Shown piece after piece: positions 52,326 through 61,842 of a stretch of DNA of 64,000 bases. The position numbers were made by a program, and so were the translations under genes. Source of the stretch: Sanguibacter gelidistatuariae (GTDB lineage: Bacteria; Actinomycetota; Actinomycetes; Actinomycetales; Cellulomonadaceae). Location: the NCBI RefSeq assembly GCF_900096585.1, contig NZ_FMYH01000001.1:496001-560000 (forward strand). The letters are read 5' to 3'. Each line of letters opens with the position of its first letter. Position 1 is the first letter of the stretch. Under the pieces are notes generated by a model, which worked only from the letters and a program-made list of their open reading frames with translations, was not told the DNA's origin and did not search any database.

Positions 52326-54923
52326 TCAGCGCCCCGGGGAGACCCCCAAGAACCCCAGCCGGTAGCCCTCGGCGAGTGCGCTCTCCCGGCTGCCGACCCC
52401 CAGCTTGCGGTACAGCGATCGGACCTGGCTCTTGATCGTGTTGACCGAGACGAACAGGTGCCGCGCGACGAGCTCGATCGACGCCGTCGTCTCGAGCTCT
52501 GCGAGGACCGCGAGCTCTCGCTCGGACAGCTCCACCAGGGGCTCCCGTCCGGCCGGTCGTTCCGCGATCCCGGCCGCGTCGATCCGGGCCAGGACATGCC
52601 TCAGCTGGTCGACGTCGTCGGACAGGTCGACCAGGACGGCGCGGTCGGCCGTCGCGTAGGGGTAGAGCTGGTCAGGCCCGGAGGCCTCGAGCGCGCGCCG
52701 CAGCGCGGTGACCGCGGCGGCCCGCTGGCCGAGGGAGTATCGGACGTCCATGTCGACCAGGTGCAGGGCGATGCGTTCCTGTGTGCTGACCCCGGACCGC
52801 CACAAGCCGCTGACGATGATCGCGACGGCGTCGTCGGTCTCGCCGGCGCACAGCGCCAGCCGCGCGCGCAGGGACGGATGGCCGCTGTACATGGGGGATG
52901 CGGCGAGGAGGTTGCGGGCGCGGGTCGGGTTGCCCGCCTCGATGTTCAGCGCGGCGAGGGTCGTGGAGAGGATGCGACCGGCGAACGACTCCGCGTTGAC
53001 CCGTTTGCTGCCGTCCTGGCGGGCGGCGTCGAGCAGGGACTGTGCGCCGTCGTGGTCACCGCGAAGGTCGCGGACCAGGGCGTGCATCGTGTCCAGGACG
53101 AACCACGGGGCGATCTTGAACCGCTGGGTGCTGCTCACCGATGGGAGGGCTGCGAGCAAGGCGTCGGCCGCGTCGAGGTCGAGCCGACGGATCGCGAGCA
53201 GGGCCTCGACCATCGTCGCGACGGGGTCGATGAACTTGCGCATCGCCAACGGCGCCGTGGCCAGCTCGAGGGCCTGGTCGAGCCGGTACCGCGCGGAACC
53301 GAGATCCCCGCGCAGCGCGTCGATGAGGGCGAGGAACTCGCAGGCGTTGCGGGCCAGGAACTCCAGCGCAGCTCCTGTGCCCATGTGCACGCACTGGAGG
53401 AAGTCGTCGTGCGCCCGGGTGAGGTTGCCCGCGACCAGGTGCGTCACGGCGGTCTGCATGAGCAGGAACGGGAGGGTTTCCACCAGCACGGCGCGCCATT
53501 GGCCGTCGTCGTCGCGGGCGACGGCGACGATCCGGTCGGCGAGCTCGGCTGCCGCCTGGAACTGGAAGGACGAGCGCAGCGAGATGACGTGCCCCACCGC
53601 GACTCCCGCCAGGTCGAAGAGCTGGGGATCGTTCAGGCGGACGCCCGGTTCGGCCCACTCGATCGGGTGCGCGGAGACGGAGTCGAGGCGCGCGTTGAGG
53701 AGCACGTCCCGGGCCATGAGCAGGCGGGGCATCGACTTGATGAAGCGTCCCGGCAAGTTGGACAGCGCGTTCTGGAGCTTGCTCGGGTGGTGGATGATCA
53801 GGTCCACCCAGTTCTTGTTGGTGATGTCGAGCATCTTGTCCCAGTCCTGGGCGGCGGCCAGGTGCTGGATAGCCGCCTCCGGCTGGTCCTGGAGCACCTC
53901 GGCTGCCCGCAGGTGCGCGGCCGCATCGACGGCGGCCGGGCTGGTCGAGCCACCGACGGCGGACCGCTTCTGGGCGTCGAAGGCCTTGCCGAGGGCGGGA
54001 AGGTACCGGTAGACGCGTTCGCCGCCGGTGACCTCGGACCGGGCGAGCCCGGCGATCTCGGTTCCCGCGAGCAGCTGGGCGGCGCGAGGGTTCCCGGTGA
54101 GCTGTTCGGCGACGTCCGCGGTGAGGTGGTCGAGGATGCGGGTCTGGAAGAGGAACCTCGTGGCACCGTCGGGGAGCACGTCGTGCATCTCCTCGAGGTA
54201 GAGGACGAGCGCGCCCCAGTCGATCGCGACGGTGTCGGTCCAGCTGGCGCTCATCGTGAGCAGGGCGCGGGTCGGCGCCGGCCACCCCCACAGCCCGTCG
54301 TGGATCTCGGTGAGGCTGGCCTCGCACAGCGGGCTGCCCAGCGACCGGGCGAGGGTCGTGACCTCGCCCGCGGTCAGGGCGAGGTCGCACGAGCGGACGA
54401 CGACGGCGTCGACGCCGAAGCGGAGCCGGTCCGCCGGGCCCGGGCGTGGGTGCGTGCACACCACGAGGGACACCGCCGAGGTCTGCTCAAGGATGGCGGC
54501 GAGGTGCGGGGCGACGTCGACCGACCCCAGCCGCTCGACGTGGTCGAGGACGACGACGAGCGGCTCGGTACGCGCAAGAAGGTGCTCGCGGACCCGGGTG
54601 CGAGGGTCGGCGACGACCTGCCGATCGGGCGACCCGTCCGCGCGGAGAGCCTGTCCACGCTCGAGGGAGGCGAGCAGCTCCGCCCAGAAGTCGTCCGCGG
54701 TCTCGGAGGGGGTCGTGGCGTGCCAGACGGCGTCCCGCTCGCTCTCCCGCAGCCAGTCGGCGACGAGGGCGGACTTCCCGTAGCCGCGCGGTGCGTGCAG
54801 CACGACGATCGAGTTCCCGGCGTCGAGGACCTCTCGGACCCGTGCGCGGTCGACGAGGTGGGTCGGGACCCGTGGAAGCCGGGAGTGGCTCGGCGAGCTG
54901 GGGGAGGGGTCGAGAACTGTCAT
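52326..54923 (-). CDS. MalT-like LuxR-family regulator (STAND ATPase)
   Basis: An 865-residue regulator. The N-terminal NTPase has Walker A HAPRGYGKSALVADW (Lys50) and Walker B-like PLVVVLDHVERLG. A TPR-like superhelix follows, then an intact LuxR HTH (about 800-860: LSERELAVLAELETTASIEL, VSVNTIKSQVRSLYRKLGVG). GAGGAGG precedes the ATG at 54923; the longer open frame to 56288 overlaps the esterase gene and is not coding. It lies upstream of, and in the same direction as, the giant surface-protein gene, making it a likely activator; the homologous regulator at 44183 flanks the other side. Confidence 0.9.
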   Translation of the reverse strand: MTVLDPSPSSPSHSRLPRVPTHLVDRARVREVLDAGNSIVVLHAPRGYGKSALVADWLRESERDAVWHATTPSETADDFWAELLASLERGQALRADGSPDRQVVADPRTRVREHLLARTEPLVVVLDHVERLGSVDVAPHLAAILEQTSAVSLVVCTHPRPGPADRLRFGVDAVVVRSCDLALTAGEVTTLARSLGSPLCEASLTEIHDGLWGWPAPTRALLTMSASWTDTVAIDWGALVLYLEEMHDVLPDGATRFLFQTRILDHLTADVAEQLTGNPRAAQLLAGTEIAGLARSEVTGGERVYRYLPALGKAFDAQKRSAVGGSTSPAAVDAAAHLRAAEVLQDQPEAAIQHLAAAQDWDKMLDITNKNWVDLIIHHPSKLQNALSNLPGRFIKSMPRLLMARDVLLNARLDSVSAHPIEWAEPGVRLNDPQLFDLAGVAVGHVISLRSSFQFQAAAELADRIVAVARDDDGQWRAVLVETLPFLLMQTAVTHLVAGNLTRAHDDFLQCVHMGTGAALEFLARNACEFLALIDALRGDLGSARYRLDQALELATAPLAMRKFIDPVATMVEALLAIRRLDLDAADALLAALPSVSSTQRFKIAPWFVLDTMHALVRDLRGDHDGAQSLLDAARQDGSKRVNAESFAGRILSTTLAALNIEAGNPTRARNLLAASPMYSGHPSLRARLALCAGETDDAVAIIVSGLWRSGVSTQERIALHLVDMDVRYSLGQRAAAVTALRRALEASGPDQLYPYATADRAVLVDLSDDVDQLRHVLARIDAAGIAERPAGREPLVELSERELAVLAELETTASIELVARHLFVSVNTIKSQVRSLYRKLGVGSRESALAEGYRLGFLGVSPGR

Positions 54924-55067
54924 GGAGCCTCCTCGCCGGTGTGCAGGCAGGCGCTGGTGTGCGCCGCAACACGATGATGTTAGCGACAAGCCCACCGCCA
55001 AAACCGAGTTTCGGCACACTTCACCCTGTGCGCAGGTGCAGGTCACACGACTTCTTACACTTGATGC

Positions 55068-56156
55068 ATGCCTCGCCTCACCGACGTCCCACCGGAGCCC
55101 TCCGTCCCGTCCGGGAGCCACGCGTTCGTGACAGCAGGCGCCCCTGGCCGCAGTCACCGACTGGGCCGTGCGCTGGCCTGGACGGCGAGCGGATGTGTGG
55201 TCCTGGGCGCGGCGATCTGGGTCGCGTCCCAGGTCAGCCGGTGGCCGTCGACCCTGGTCATCCGCACCGCCTTCGACAAGGGCGGGCGCGAGGCGAACGA
55301 CGCGCTCACCGGCCGGGTGCCCGACGACGTCGCCGCCATCCGTGACGTCCCGTACCGCCCCGGGGACACCGACGCGGTCCTCGACGTCTACTTCCCGTCC
55401 GCGCTCGCCGCCGACGAGGCGCTCCCCACGATCGTGTGGACGCATGGCGGCGGCTGGGTCTCGGGCAGCAAGGACCACGTGGCGAGCTATGCCCAGATCC
55501 TCGCCGGGCACAGGTACACCGTCGTCGCGATCGACTACACGATCGCCCCCGAGGCGCGGTACCCAACTCCGGTGGTCCAGCTCAATGCTGCGCTCGAGTA
55601 CGTCACCGCCAACGCCGCGGCGCTGCACGTGGACCCTCGCCAGATCATCCTCGCTGGGGACTCCGCCGGGTCGCAGATCGCCGCGCAGGTCGCCACGCTC
55701 GTGACCAGCCCCGACTACGCCAAGCTGGTGGGGATCACGCCGTCGATCGGTCCGGATGCGCTCGTGGGCGTCGTGCTGCACTGCGGTCCCTACGACATGG
55801 CCCTGGCAAGCGTCGACGGCGCCTTCGGGTGGTTCATCCGCAGCGTGCTGTGGGCCTACACCGGGGAGAAGAATTTCCGTGACGACGCGGCCTTCGACGC
55901 CGCGTCGGTGGTCAACCACGTGACGGGCGACTTCCCGGCGGCCTACCTCACCGGCGGGGACGGGGACGGGCTCACCGTCATGGGCAAGGCCTTCCATGCC
56001 CGGTTGGTCGAGCTGGGCGTCGAGGCGACCGGGGTGTTCCCCGAGCAGCCGGAGGCGCCGCTCGGGCACGAGTACCAGTTCGACCTGTCGGAGCCAGCCG
56101 GCCAGGAGGCCCTGGACGGCACGCTCGCCTTCCTCGAGGCGCACACCTCGCGCTGA
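55068..56156 (+). CDS. Alpha/beta hydrolase, HSL/esterase type, membrane-anchored
   Basis: A 362-residue hydrolase with an N-terminal anchor helix (about 35-55; ALAWTASGCVVLGAAIWVA). Catalytic elements of the hormone-sensitive-lipase type are HGGGW (oxyanion hole), nucleophile GDSAGS, and His in GHEYQF. It is extracellular by topology, with broad carboxylesterase activity likely. The ATG is 6 nt behind TACACT (55056-55061); there is no Shine-Dalgarno sequence. Confidence 0.88.
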   Translation: MPRLTDVPPEPSVPSGSHAFVTAGAPGRSHRLGRALAWTASGCVVLGAAIWVASQVSRWPSTLVIRTAFDKGGREANDALTGRVPDDVAAIRDVPYRPGDTDAVLDVYFPSALAADEALPTIVWTHGGGWVSGSKDHVASYAQILAGHRYTVVAIDYTIAPEARYPTPVVQLNAALEYVTANAAALHVDPRQIILAGDSAGSQIAAQVATLVTSPDYAKLVGITPSIGPDALVGVVLHCGPYDMALASVDGAFGWFIRSVLWAYTGEKNFRDDAAFDAASVVNHVTGDFPAAYLTGGDGDGLTVMGKAFHARLVELGVEATGVFPEQPEAPLGHEYQFDLSEPAGQEALDGTLAFLEAHTSR

Positions 56157-56167
56157 GGCGCCCCGCC

Positions 56168-57370
56168 TCAGCCGCGCCGGACCGTCCGGGTCACGGTGAA
56201 CTTCGGGTTCTGTCCCATCATCGTCGTCGGCCCGACGACGCGGCCCAGGTCGCGCTTGTAGAGCAGGTGGGAGTTGTACACGGTCCACAGCTCCCCGCCC
56301 GGGCGCAGCACACGGGCGGCCGCGGCGAACATCCGGTGCGCGGCGTCGGTGTGCAAAGCCGTCCCGGAGTGGAAGGGCGGGTTGCAGACCACGAGGTCGG
56401 CGCAGGCGTCGGGGCAGGTGGACAGCGCGTCGTCGCGCAGCACGGTGACGGCGCCGCCCATGCTGTTCGCCCGCGCGGTCGCGGCCGTCGAGGCGGTCGC
56501 GGCCGCCGACTGGTCGCTCGCCAGGACGTGCAGGCCCGGCCGGGCGCGGGCCAGGGAGGTCGCCAGAATCCCTGTCCCGCAGCCGACGTCGATCGCTTGA
56601 GCGGCGTCGGGCGCCATCTGGTCGAGGAACTCAAGCAGGTACCGCGTGCCGATGTCGAGCCTGGTCCCGGCGAACACCCCGCCGTGGGCCACGACCTCCA
56701 GGGCGATCTCGCCGACCTGCGCGCGCCGCGGGAACGTCGGCTCCAGGGTGCGCGCGGACGGCAGCGGCGAGCGCGCCACCAGGGCCCGAGCCTTGAACCG
56801 GCCCAGGCTCGCGCGGACGTCGCCAAAGGACTGGCCGAGCACCTCGTTCATCCCGCGGGTCATGTGCTTGATCCGCCCGCCCGCGTAGACCGTGACGTCT
56901 GCTGGGGCGTACCGGGCGATCGCCTGCACCTGCTCGGTGAGCGTGTCCAGGCTCTTGGGCAGGCGGAGCAGGACGACGCGCGCGCGTCCCAGCAGCTCGG
57001 CGTCGAGCCCGCGCTCGGCCGGGTGGCGGGTATAGGCGTCGGAGAGGCCGAACCGTTCGGCGTTGATGTCGAGCGCCCGCTCGGCGGTGATCCAGTCCTG
57101 GTGCACGACGACGCGCGCCGGGTCGGTCGCGCCGGGGGCGCAGCTCAGCGCGCCCAGGGTGAGCGCACCGAAGGCGTCGTCGAGCACGACGACGCTGCCG
57201 GCGTCGGATGCGCGGTCGGCCGGATCAGGGCGCAGGTCGTCGAAGGCCTCGGCGAGCAGCAGCCGGTCCACCCCGTCGACGGCGAACAGCTCAGGCCCCT
57301 GCGTCCCGGGGAACCGGCTGAGGCTGTCGAGGCTCTGGAACAGAGCATCGAGCTCCGGTGTGTCAGGCAT
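56168..57370 (-). CDS. RlmG/RsmC-type class I rRNA methyltransferase
   Basis: A 400-residue SAM-dependent methyltransferase in two halves. The N-terminal domain (1-190) is a degenerate Rossmann-like half (VVVLDDAFGALTLGALSC) found in RlmG. The C-terminal catalytic half has motif I AIDVGCGTGILATSLAR and the N6/N2-guanine motif NPPFHSG. RlmG methylates G1835 of 23S rRNA; RsmC is the alternative. The ATG is 6 nt behind GACACT (57377-57382). It is convergent with the esterase gene. Confidence 0.88.
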   Translation of the reverse strand: MPDTPELDALFQSLDSLSRFPGTQGPELFAVDGVDRLLLAEAFDDLRPDPADRASDAGSVVVLDDAFGALTLGALSCAPGATDPARVVVHQDWITAERALDINAERFGLSDAYTRHPAERGLDAELLGRARVVLLRLPKSLDTLTEQVQAIARYAPADVTVYAGGRIKHMTRGMNEVLGQSFGDVRASLGRFKARALVARSPLPSARTLEPTFPRRAQVGEIALEVVAHGGVFAGTRLDIGTRYLLEFLDQMAPDAAQAIDVGCGTGILATSLARARPGLHVLASDQSAAATASTAATARANSMGGAVTVLRDDALSTCPDACADLVVCNPPFHSGTALHTDAAHRMFAAAARVLRPGGELWTVYNSHLLYKRDLGRVVGPTTMMGQNPKFTVTRTVRRG

Positions 57371-57689
57371 GACTCAAGTGTCGCCGACAGCGGCAACAGT
57401 GGCGCTGGCGCACGCGAGGATCGACCGAGGTAGGGGCCGCGCGCACCCCACTTCGGCGGATCCGGTGGGCGGAATCTGCTCCGAGAGAGGTCGAAGAGAG
57501 GTGGATCAGGCCCCAGAACGACGAAAATTCACTATTTTCAGCGTTGAGAGAAACCCAAACGGCCGAAATGGCGCCGTGAGGGCCAATGATTACCTAGTGT
57601 TGTCCACGAAGACCGGTCACATGACTGGCAAAGTACGTCTGGTGCTGATCAGCGACCGCTGCTCGGCCCGGACCGAAGAAGGGATCCGC
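57371..57689. other. 319-bp region between methyltransferase and HU genes
   Basis: No credible gene. The only in-frame extension here is an open N-terminal reading of HU with no start support. An AT-rich patch (57528-57560, AAAATTCACTATTTTC) probably holds the HU promoter or enhancer-like DNA, but no clear -35/-10 pair is seen. Confidence 0.55.
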
Positions 57690-57974
57690 ATGTCGCTCAA
57701 CCGCACTGACCTCGTCTCGGCAATCGCTGGCAAGTCCGGTCTGACCAAGACCGACGCTGACTCTGCTCTCTCTGCCCTGCAGGAAGTTCTCATCGAGTCG
57801 CTGAGCAACGGCGAGGCCGTCAAGGTCACCGGCCTGCTCTCCGTCGAGCGCGTCGAGCGCGCCGCTCGTACCGGCCGCAACCCCCGCACCGGCGAGGAGA
57901 TCCAGATCCCCGCAGGCTTCGGCGTGAAGATCTCGGCTGGAAGCCTCCTCAAGAAGGCTGTCTCCACCAAGTGA
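57690..57974 (+). CDS. hup: HU-family nucleoid protein
   Basis: A 94-residue DNA-bending protein, normal for HU. It opens MSLNRTDLVSAIAGKSGLTK; the beta-arm DNA-intercalating region has the signature GRNPRTGEEIQIPAGFGVKI. There is no Lys-rich C-terminal tail as in mycobacterial HupB. AAGGGA precedes the ATG. It dimerises and compacts the chromosome. An AT-rich leader upstream and a terminator at 58014 make it a single-gene unit. Confidence 0.93.
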   Translation: MSLNRTDLVSAIAGKSGLTKTDADSALSALQEVLIESLSNGEAVKVTGLLSVERVERAARTGRNPRTGEEIQIPAGFGVKISAGSLLKKAVSTK

Positions 57975-58013
57975 TGTGAGGCTTACCCCGCCTCAGGGCG
58001 GAGGTCGGCCTGG

Positions 58014-58053
58014 AAGGCCCGGTCCGGGAGCATCCGCTCCCAGGCCGGGCCTT
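58014..58053. terminator. Terminator hairpin after hup
   Basis: AAGGCCCGG (58014-58022) pairs with CCGGGCCTT (58045-58053), with an inner GGGAGC/GCTCCC stem. It lies between converging genes and may serve both directions. Confidence 0.8.
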
Positions 58054-58121
58054 CGTCATGTGCGGGGGTGCCCTAGCGCACCGAGCTCGTCTGGCGCGCC
58101 TGGCCTGCCTCGGACGGGTGG

Positions 58122-60731
58122 CTAGAGATCCCCTTGCTTCTGCAGGTAGCGCATGGCCAGCCAGCCGATCGGGATGCGGCACCAGAACGTCACCACGCGG
58201 AACAAGATGACCGCTGAGGTCGCGATCGGCGCGGCCACGCCGGCGGTCGTAGTCAGGCCGGTGACGAGCGCGAACTCGATCGCGCCGAGGCCACCGGGGG
58301 TCGGGACCATCGCACCCGCGGTGTTGCCGATGAGGAACACCACCGCGACGTCGATCAGCGAGACGTTCTGCCCGAAGGCCGCCAGCGCCGCGTCGAAGGC
58401 GAAGACATACCCGAGGGTCATCACGGCATTCCCCGCCAGCCCGGCGGCGATCCGCCAGGGCTCACCGAGGATCTCCGAGAGCCGCGGCCAGACCTGCTTG
58501 TACATGGGCTCGATCTTGGACCGCACCCACCGGCGCACCCACGGCACCATGAACGCCGACGACACGACGAGCGCGACGATCACGACCGCCACGAGCACCG
58601 TGGCCGACGGCAGGCTGCGGAGCACCCCGCCGTCCCCGGTCGCGACGGACAGCAGCACCAGGAGCAGTACGGTCACGATGAACTGCGACACCTGGACGAG
58701 GGCGACCGTGGCGACCGCGAGGGACGTCGCGACCCCCCGCCGGGTGAGCATCCTCAGGTTGAGGGCGGCCGGGCCGATCCCGGCCGGGGCGGCGAGCGCG
58801 ACGAAGGAGGACGCTGCCTGGACCAGGGTCGCCCGTACCACCGACAGCTTGACGGGGGAGAACGCGACGAAGGTGATCGCCCCCCCGAGCCAGGTGAGCA
58901 GGCCGAGGGCGAAGGAGACCGCCACCCACCACGGTTGAGCGCTGACCACGGCGTCTTTGATCTCGTTGAAGTTGATCGTGGTCACGACCACAGAGACAGC
59001 GACGATCGTCAGCGCGAGGGTGATGATCGTGCGCGCACCGAAGCGGATGAGGCTGACCGGCTCGACGTCGACCTCAGGCAGCTGGGCGACGAGGGCCTTG
59101 CGGAGGTCGGTGATGACTTCCTTGTGCTTGCGGACCTGCTCGCGGGTGCTCGTCGGCAGCGCGACGACCTGCAGCAGCGGGCCGATCGCGGCGAGGTCCT
59201 CGGCCGAGTGCACGGTCAGGGCTGATGCCACGGCCTGGTCCGCCCCGACCCGCAGCGCGAGCAGCGCGATCATCTGGGTGAGGTCGACCCGCCGGGCCAG
59301 CGACGACGACGCGACGTCTCCAGCCTCCCAGCCCGTCAGCCAGACCTCGGGCTCCCCGCTCTCGCTGGCGCCGACAAGGAGGACGTCCGAGGTCAGCGCA
59401 CGGTGGGCCAGGCCGGCCGCGTGCGCGATCTCGAGCTGGAGCCACGCGTCGTGCAGGACGGCATCCGTGATCTGCTCGGTCGGGATGTCGCGCAGCGGCC
59501 GGGTGCCGACCGCGTGCTGCTGGATGAGCAGCATCGAGTCGTCGGCCTCCGCCATGCCCTCGAGGGTGGGAGTGCGCACGCCCGCCGCCTTGGCCGCGTA
59601 GGCGAGCAGCGCGGCACGCTCGGCGACGGCGCGCAGCGAGATCGCCGAGCGGCCGTCGATCCCGCGCATGCGCAACGAACGCCACATCCGGGTGAGGATG
59701 CCAATCACCTGGCGGTCGCCGTCGAGCACGACGACGTCCAGGCGGGGGCCGTCGACCTGGGTCAGGGCGTAGACGCGGTTGTCGGAGGCGCGGGTGATAG
59801 CCAGGGTCGACGGCTCGGCGGCGAGGTCAGAAGCCTCGGCCAGGTCGTGTGCGGCGAGCTCCTCCGCCGAGACCGCTGCCTGCTCGGCCTCGTCGGCGAC
59901 GTCGCGCACGCGGACGAGCGCGGTGGGGGAGAAGCCTGCGCGCCGGACCCCGTCGACGAGGTCGTCGCCGTAGGCGCGTTCGCTGCGCACACCAGAGACG
60001 TACCGCACGGCGAGGCCGGACATGCGGCCCAGCAGCAGGGTGAGCAGGACCCCCGGCAGGGAGACCTGACCGGTGATGAGCACAACCCCCAGGGATACCC
60101 ACAGCAGGTTCCAGGAGTAGGCGACGGTGCGGCGTCGGGTCCGCGGCCCCGACGCGGTCAGCAGGCCGGTGATGCCGGCGACGTAGCCGGGGACGGTCAG
60201 CGTCAGCGTGCCGCGCAGCGGCACGGACATGCCGTCGAGGAGGTCCTGGGAGCCCACGTTGACGATCAACCACGTCGCCAGGGCCGCAGCGGCCAGGCCG
60301 ACCACGAGGGCGGCGATGCACTCGACCACCTGACGGCCCATCCGGCGCAGGGCGATCTCGGTGAGGACCGCGACCGGTACCACGAGGGTGACCAGGCCCT
60401 CGAGCACGGCGACCGGCAGGAACAGCACCCGGGCCAGGATCGAGGAGAAGTTCTGAACGTCCGACTGCACGCCCTCGGTCGTACCGTGCGCATAGACCGC
60501 GAGCACCAGGACGAGCGCCGCGCCGAGGGTGGCGAGGACGAGCGCGAGCAGGTCACGCGGCTGGCGCACCCGGTCGAGCGGGGTGTCGACGACAAGGACG
60601 TCTGGGGTCGACTCCGTCTCCGGGGGGGTCTCGTCTCCGTCTCCGGGGGACAGGGGCGAAGACCCCGATCCAGAGGAGTGGTGGGAGCCGACGTCGTGCA
60701 CCGCCGCCGTGGTGCGTGGGACGTTTGACAT
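58122..60731 (-). CDS. Flippase-like (UPF0104/LPG-synthase TM) protein with pseudokinase-like middle
   Basis: An 869-residue membrane protein. A Ser/Gly/Pro-rich N-terminus (1-60) precedes about six helices (62-250), a soluble domain (about 265-545) and about eight helices of the lysylphosphatidylglycerol-synthase TM/flippase family (about 555-865; VPTPGGLGAIEFALVTGL is diagnostic). The soluble part resembles an aminoglycoside-kinase fold with a broken catalytic loop: HRALTSDVLLVG where HxDxxxxN is expected, then LTGWEAG for the DFG-like site. Possibly a lipid flippase gated by a pseudokinase. TAGAAT (60739-60744) is 7 nt from the ATG. Confidence 0.82.
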   Translation of the reverse strand: MSNVPRTTAAVHDVGSHHSSGSGSSPLSPGDGDETPPETESTPDVLVVDTPLDRVRQPRDLLALVLATLGAALVLVLAVYAHGTTEGVQSDVQNFSSILARVLFLPVAVLEGLVTLVVPVAVLTEIALRRMGRQVVECIAALVVGLAAAALATWLIVNVGSQDLLDGMSVPLRGTLTLTVPGYVAGITGLLTASGPRTRRRTVAYSWNLLWVSLGVVLITGQVSLPGVLLTLLLGRMSGLAVRYVSGVRSERAYGDDLVDGVRRAGFSPTALVRVRDVADEAEQAAVSAEELAAHDLAEASDLAAEPSTLAITRASDNRVYALTQVDGPRLDVVVLDGDRQVIGILTRMWRSLRMRGIDGRSAISLRAVAERAALLAYAAKAAGVRTPTLEGMAEADDSMLLIQQHAVGTRPLRDIPTEQITDAVLHDAWLQLEIAHAAGLAHRALTSDVLLVGASESGEPEVWLTGWEAGDVASSSLARRVDLTQMIALLALRVGADQAVASALTVHSAEDLAAIGPLLQVVALPTSTREQVRKHKEVITDLRKALVAQLPEVDVEPVSLIRFGARTIITLALTIVAVSVVVTTINFNEIKDAVVSAQPWWVAVSFALGLLTWLGGAITFVAFSPVKLSVVRATLVQAASSFVALAAPAGIGPAALNLRMLTRRGVATSLAVATVALVQVSQFIVTVLLLVLLSVATGDGGVLRSLPSATVLVAVVIVALVVSSAFMVPWVRRWVRSKIEPMYKQVWPRLSEILGEPWRIAAGLAGNAVMTLGYVFAFDAALAAFGQNVSLIDVAVVFLIGNTAGAMVPTPGGLGAIEFALVTGLTTTAGVAAPIATSAVILFRVVTFWCRIPIGWLAMRYLQKQGDL

Positions 60732-60881
60732 GATTGCGATTCTAAGGGGGAGAGGCGGGCCCGCGCAGAGCGGGGTGAGGCGAGTCGGTCACAGGTGCGT
60801 AACCGCTGGCCGGGCGACCGTCGGGGGGCCAACTTAGGATGGCCGGGAACGCGGGACCCACCGCGTCGGACGGGGTGGACC

Positions 60882-61817
60882 ATGACGCAGGACACGAGTG
60901 GCGCGTTCGGCGCCGAGGGTTCACCTCCCTCGGCCATTCGGCTGTCCCGGAACATGTGGCGGATGCCGTTGCTGCGCGGGCTGGCTCTGCTCGCCCTCGG
61001 CGTGCTGCTGCTGGTCCAGCCGCTGAGCACCCTGGCGAACCTCGTCTACCTGTTCAGCGCGTTCCTGCTGCTCGACGGGATCCTCGCCGCGGCACAGGGG
61101 CTGCTCAACCGCGATCAGATCGGCTGGCGGTGGTGGCTCGTCCAGGGCGCGGTCGACGCCGCCTTCGCCGTGGTGATCTTCGTCTGGCCGCACGCCACAG
61201 CCCTCGTGCTGTTCTATCTGCTCCTGGTCTGGGCCCTGGTGCTCGGCGTCGTGTCGATCATCGGAGGGGTCGCGCTCCTGCGCAACCGTGACCTGGGCTG
61301 GCCCTGGCTGCTGACCATCGGGCTGATCTCGACCCTCTTCGGACTCATGCTCACGACCAAGGCGCAGACCTCCGGGAGCATCCTCGATCTGGTGGTCGTG
61401 GTATTCGGCCTCTTCGCCTTTGTCGTCGGGGCCGTGCACATCGTGTCGGTCTTCTCCATGCGCTGGGTCGCCCAGGAGATCGACCGCGCGCTCGCCGGCG
61501 AGAGCCTCGTGGTGGCCGGGGTCGCCGAGCGCCGGGAAGCCGCGCGGCAGGCCACAGCCGCCAAGTCCGCCGAGCGCAAGGCCGCGAAGGTCAGCGCGAA
61601 GGAGGGGACGGACGAGGGGGCGACGGCACCGGTGAAGCCCGCACAGACGAGGCCGACCGAGGCCGTGGATCCCCGCGATCGTGTGCGCGACGACGAGCTC
61701 GCGGCATTTGCCTTCCCCGACACCCCGGGCCTGGTGGTCCCACCCGCACCGCCGGTCGTCCTCGACGAGGACGACCCTTCGGATCCGGAGTCTGGGCCCG
61801 CCGCGGGGCGTAGCTGA
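60882..61817 (+). CDS. DUF308/HdeD-like membrane protein with charged tail
   Basis: A 311-residue protein with six helices (about 28-210) in the HdeD/DUF308 arrangement of three hairpins (LLRGLALLALGVLLLVQPLS, then RWWLVQGAVDAAFAVVIFVW). The last 100 residues are a charged cytoplasmic tail (Lys/Ala then Asp/Pro rich). HdeD-like proteins are linked to acid or stress tolerance in enterics; the actinobacterial role is unknown. GGGGTGG precedes the ATG at 60882, divergent from the flippase gene. Confidence 0.82.
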   Translation: MTQDTSGAFGAEGSPPSAIRLSRNMWRMPLLRGLALLALGVLLLVQPLSTLANLVYLFSAFLLLDGILAAAQGLLNRDQIGWRWWLVQGAVDAAFAVVIFVWPHATALVLFYLLLVWALVLGVVSIIGGVALLRNRDLGWPWLLTIGLISTLFGLMLTTKAQTSGSILDLVVVVFGLFAFVVGAVHIVSVFSMRWVAQEIDRALAGESLVVAGVAERREAARQATAAKSAERKAAKVSAKEGTDEGATAPVKPAQTRPTEAVDPRDRVRDDELAAFAFPDTPGLVVPPAPPVVLDEDDPSDPESGPAAGRS

Positions 61818-61842
61818 CGCGTCGTCGGCTGACACCGAGCTG

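Noticed and set aside
54924..56288. N-terminal extension of the second LuxR gene
   Set aside because: Antisense to the esterase gene; the true start at 54923 has a strong GAGGAGG.
57063..57689. N-terminal extension of the HU gene
   Set aside because: Open frame by chance; HU starts at 57690 with a ribosome site and family-normal length.
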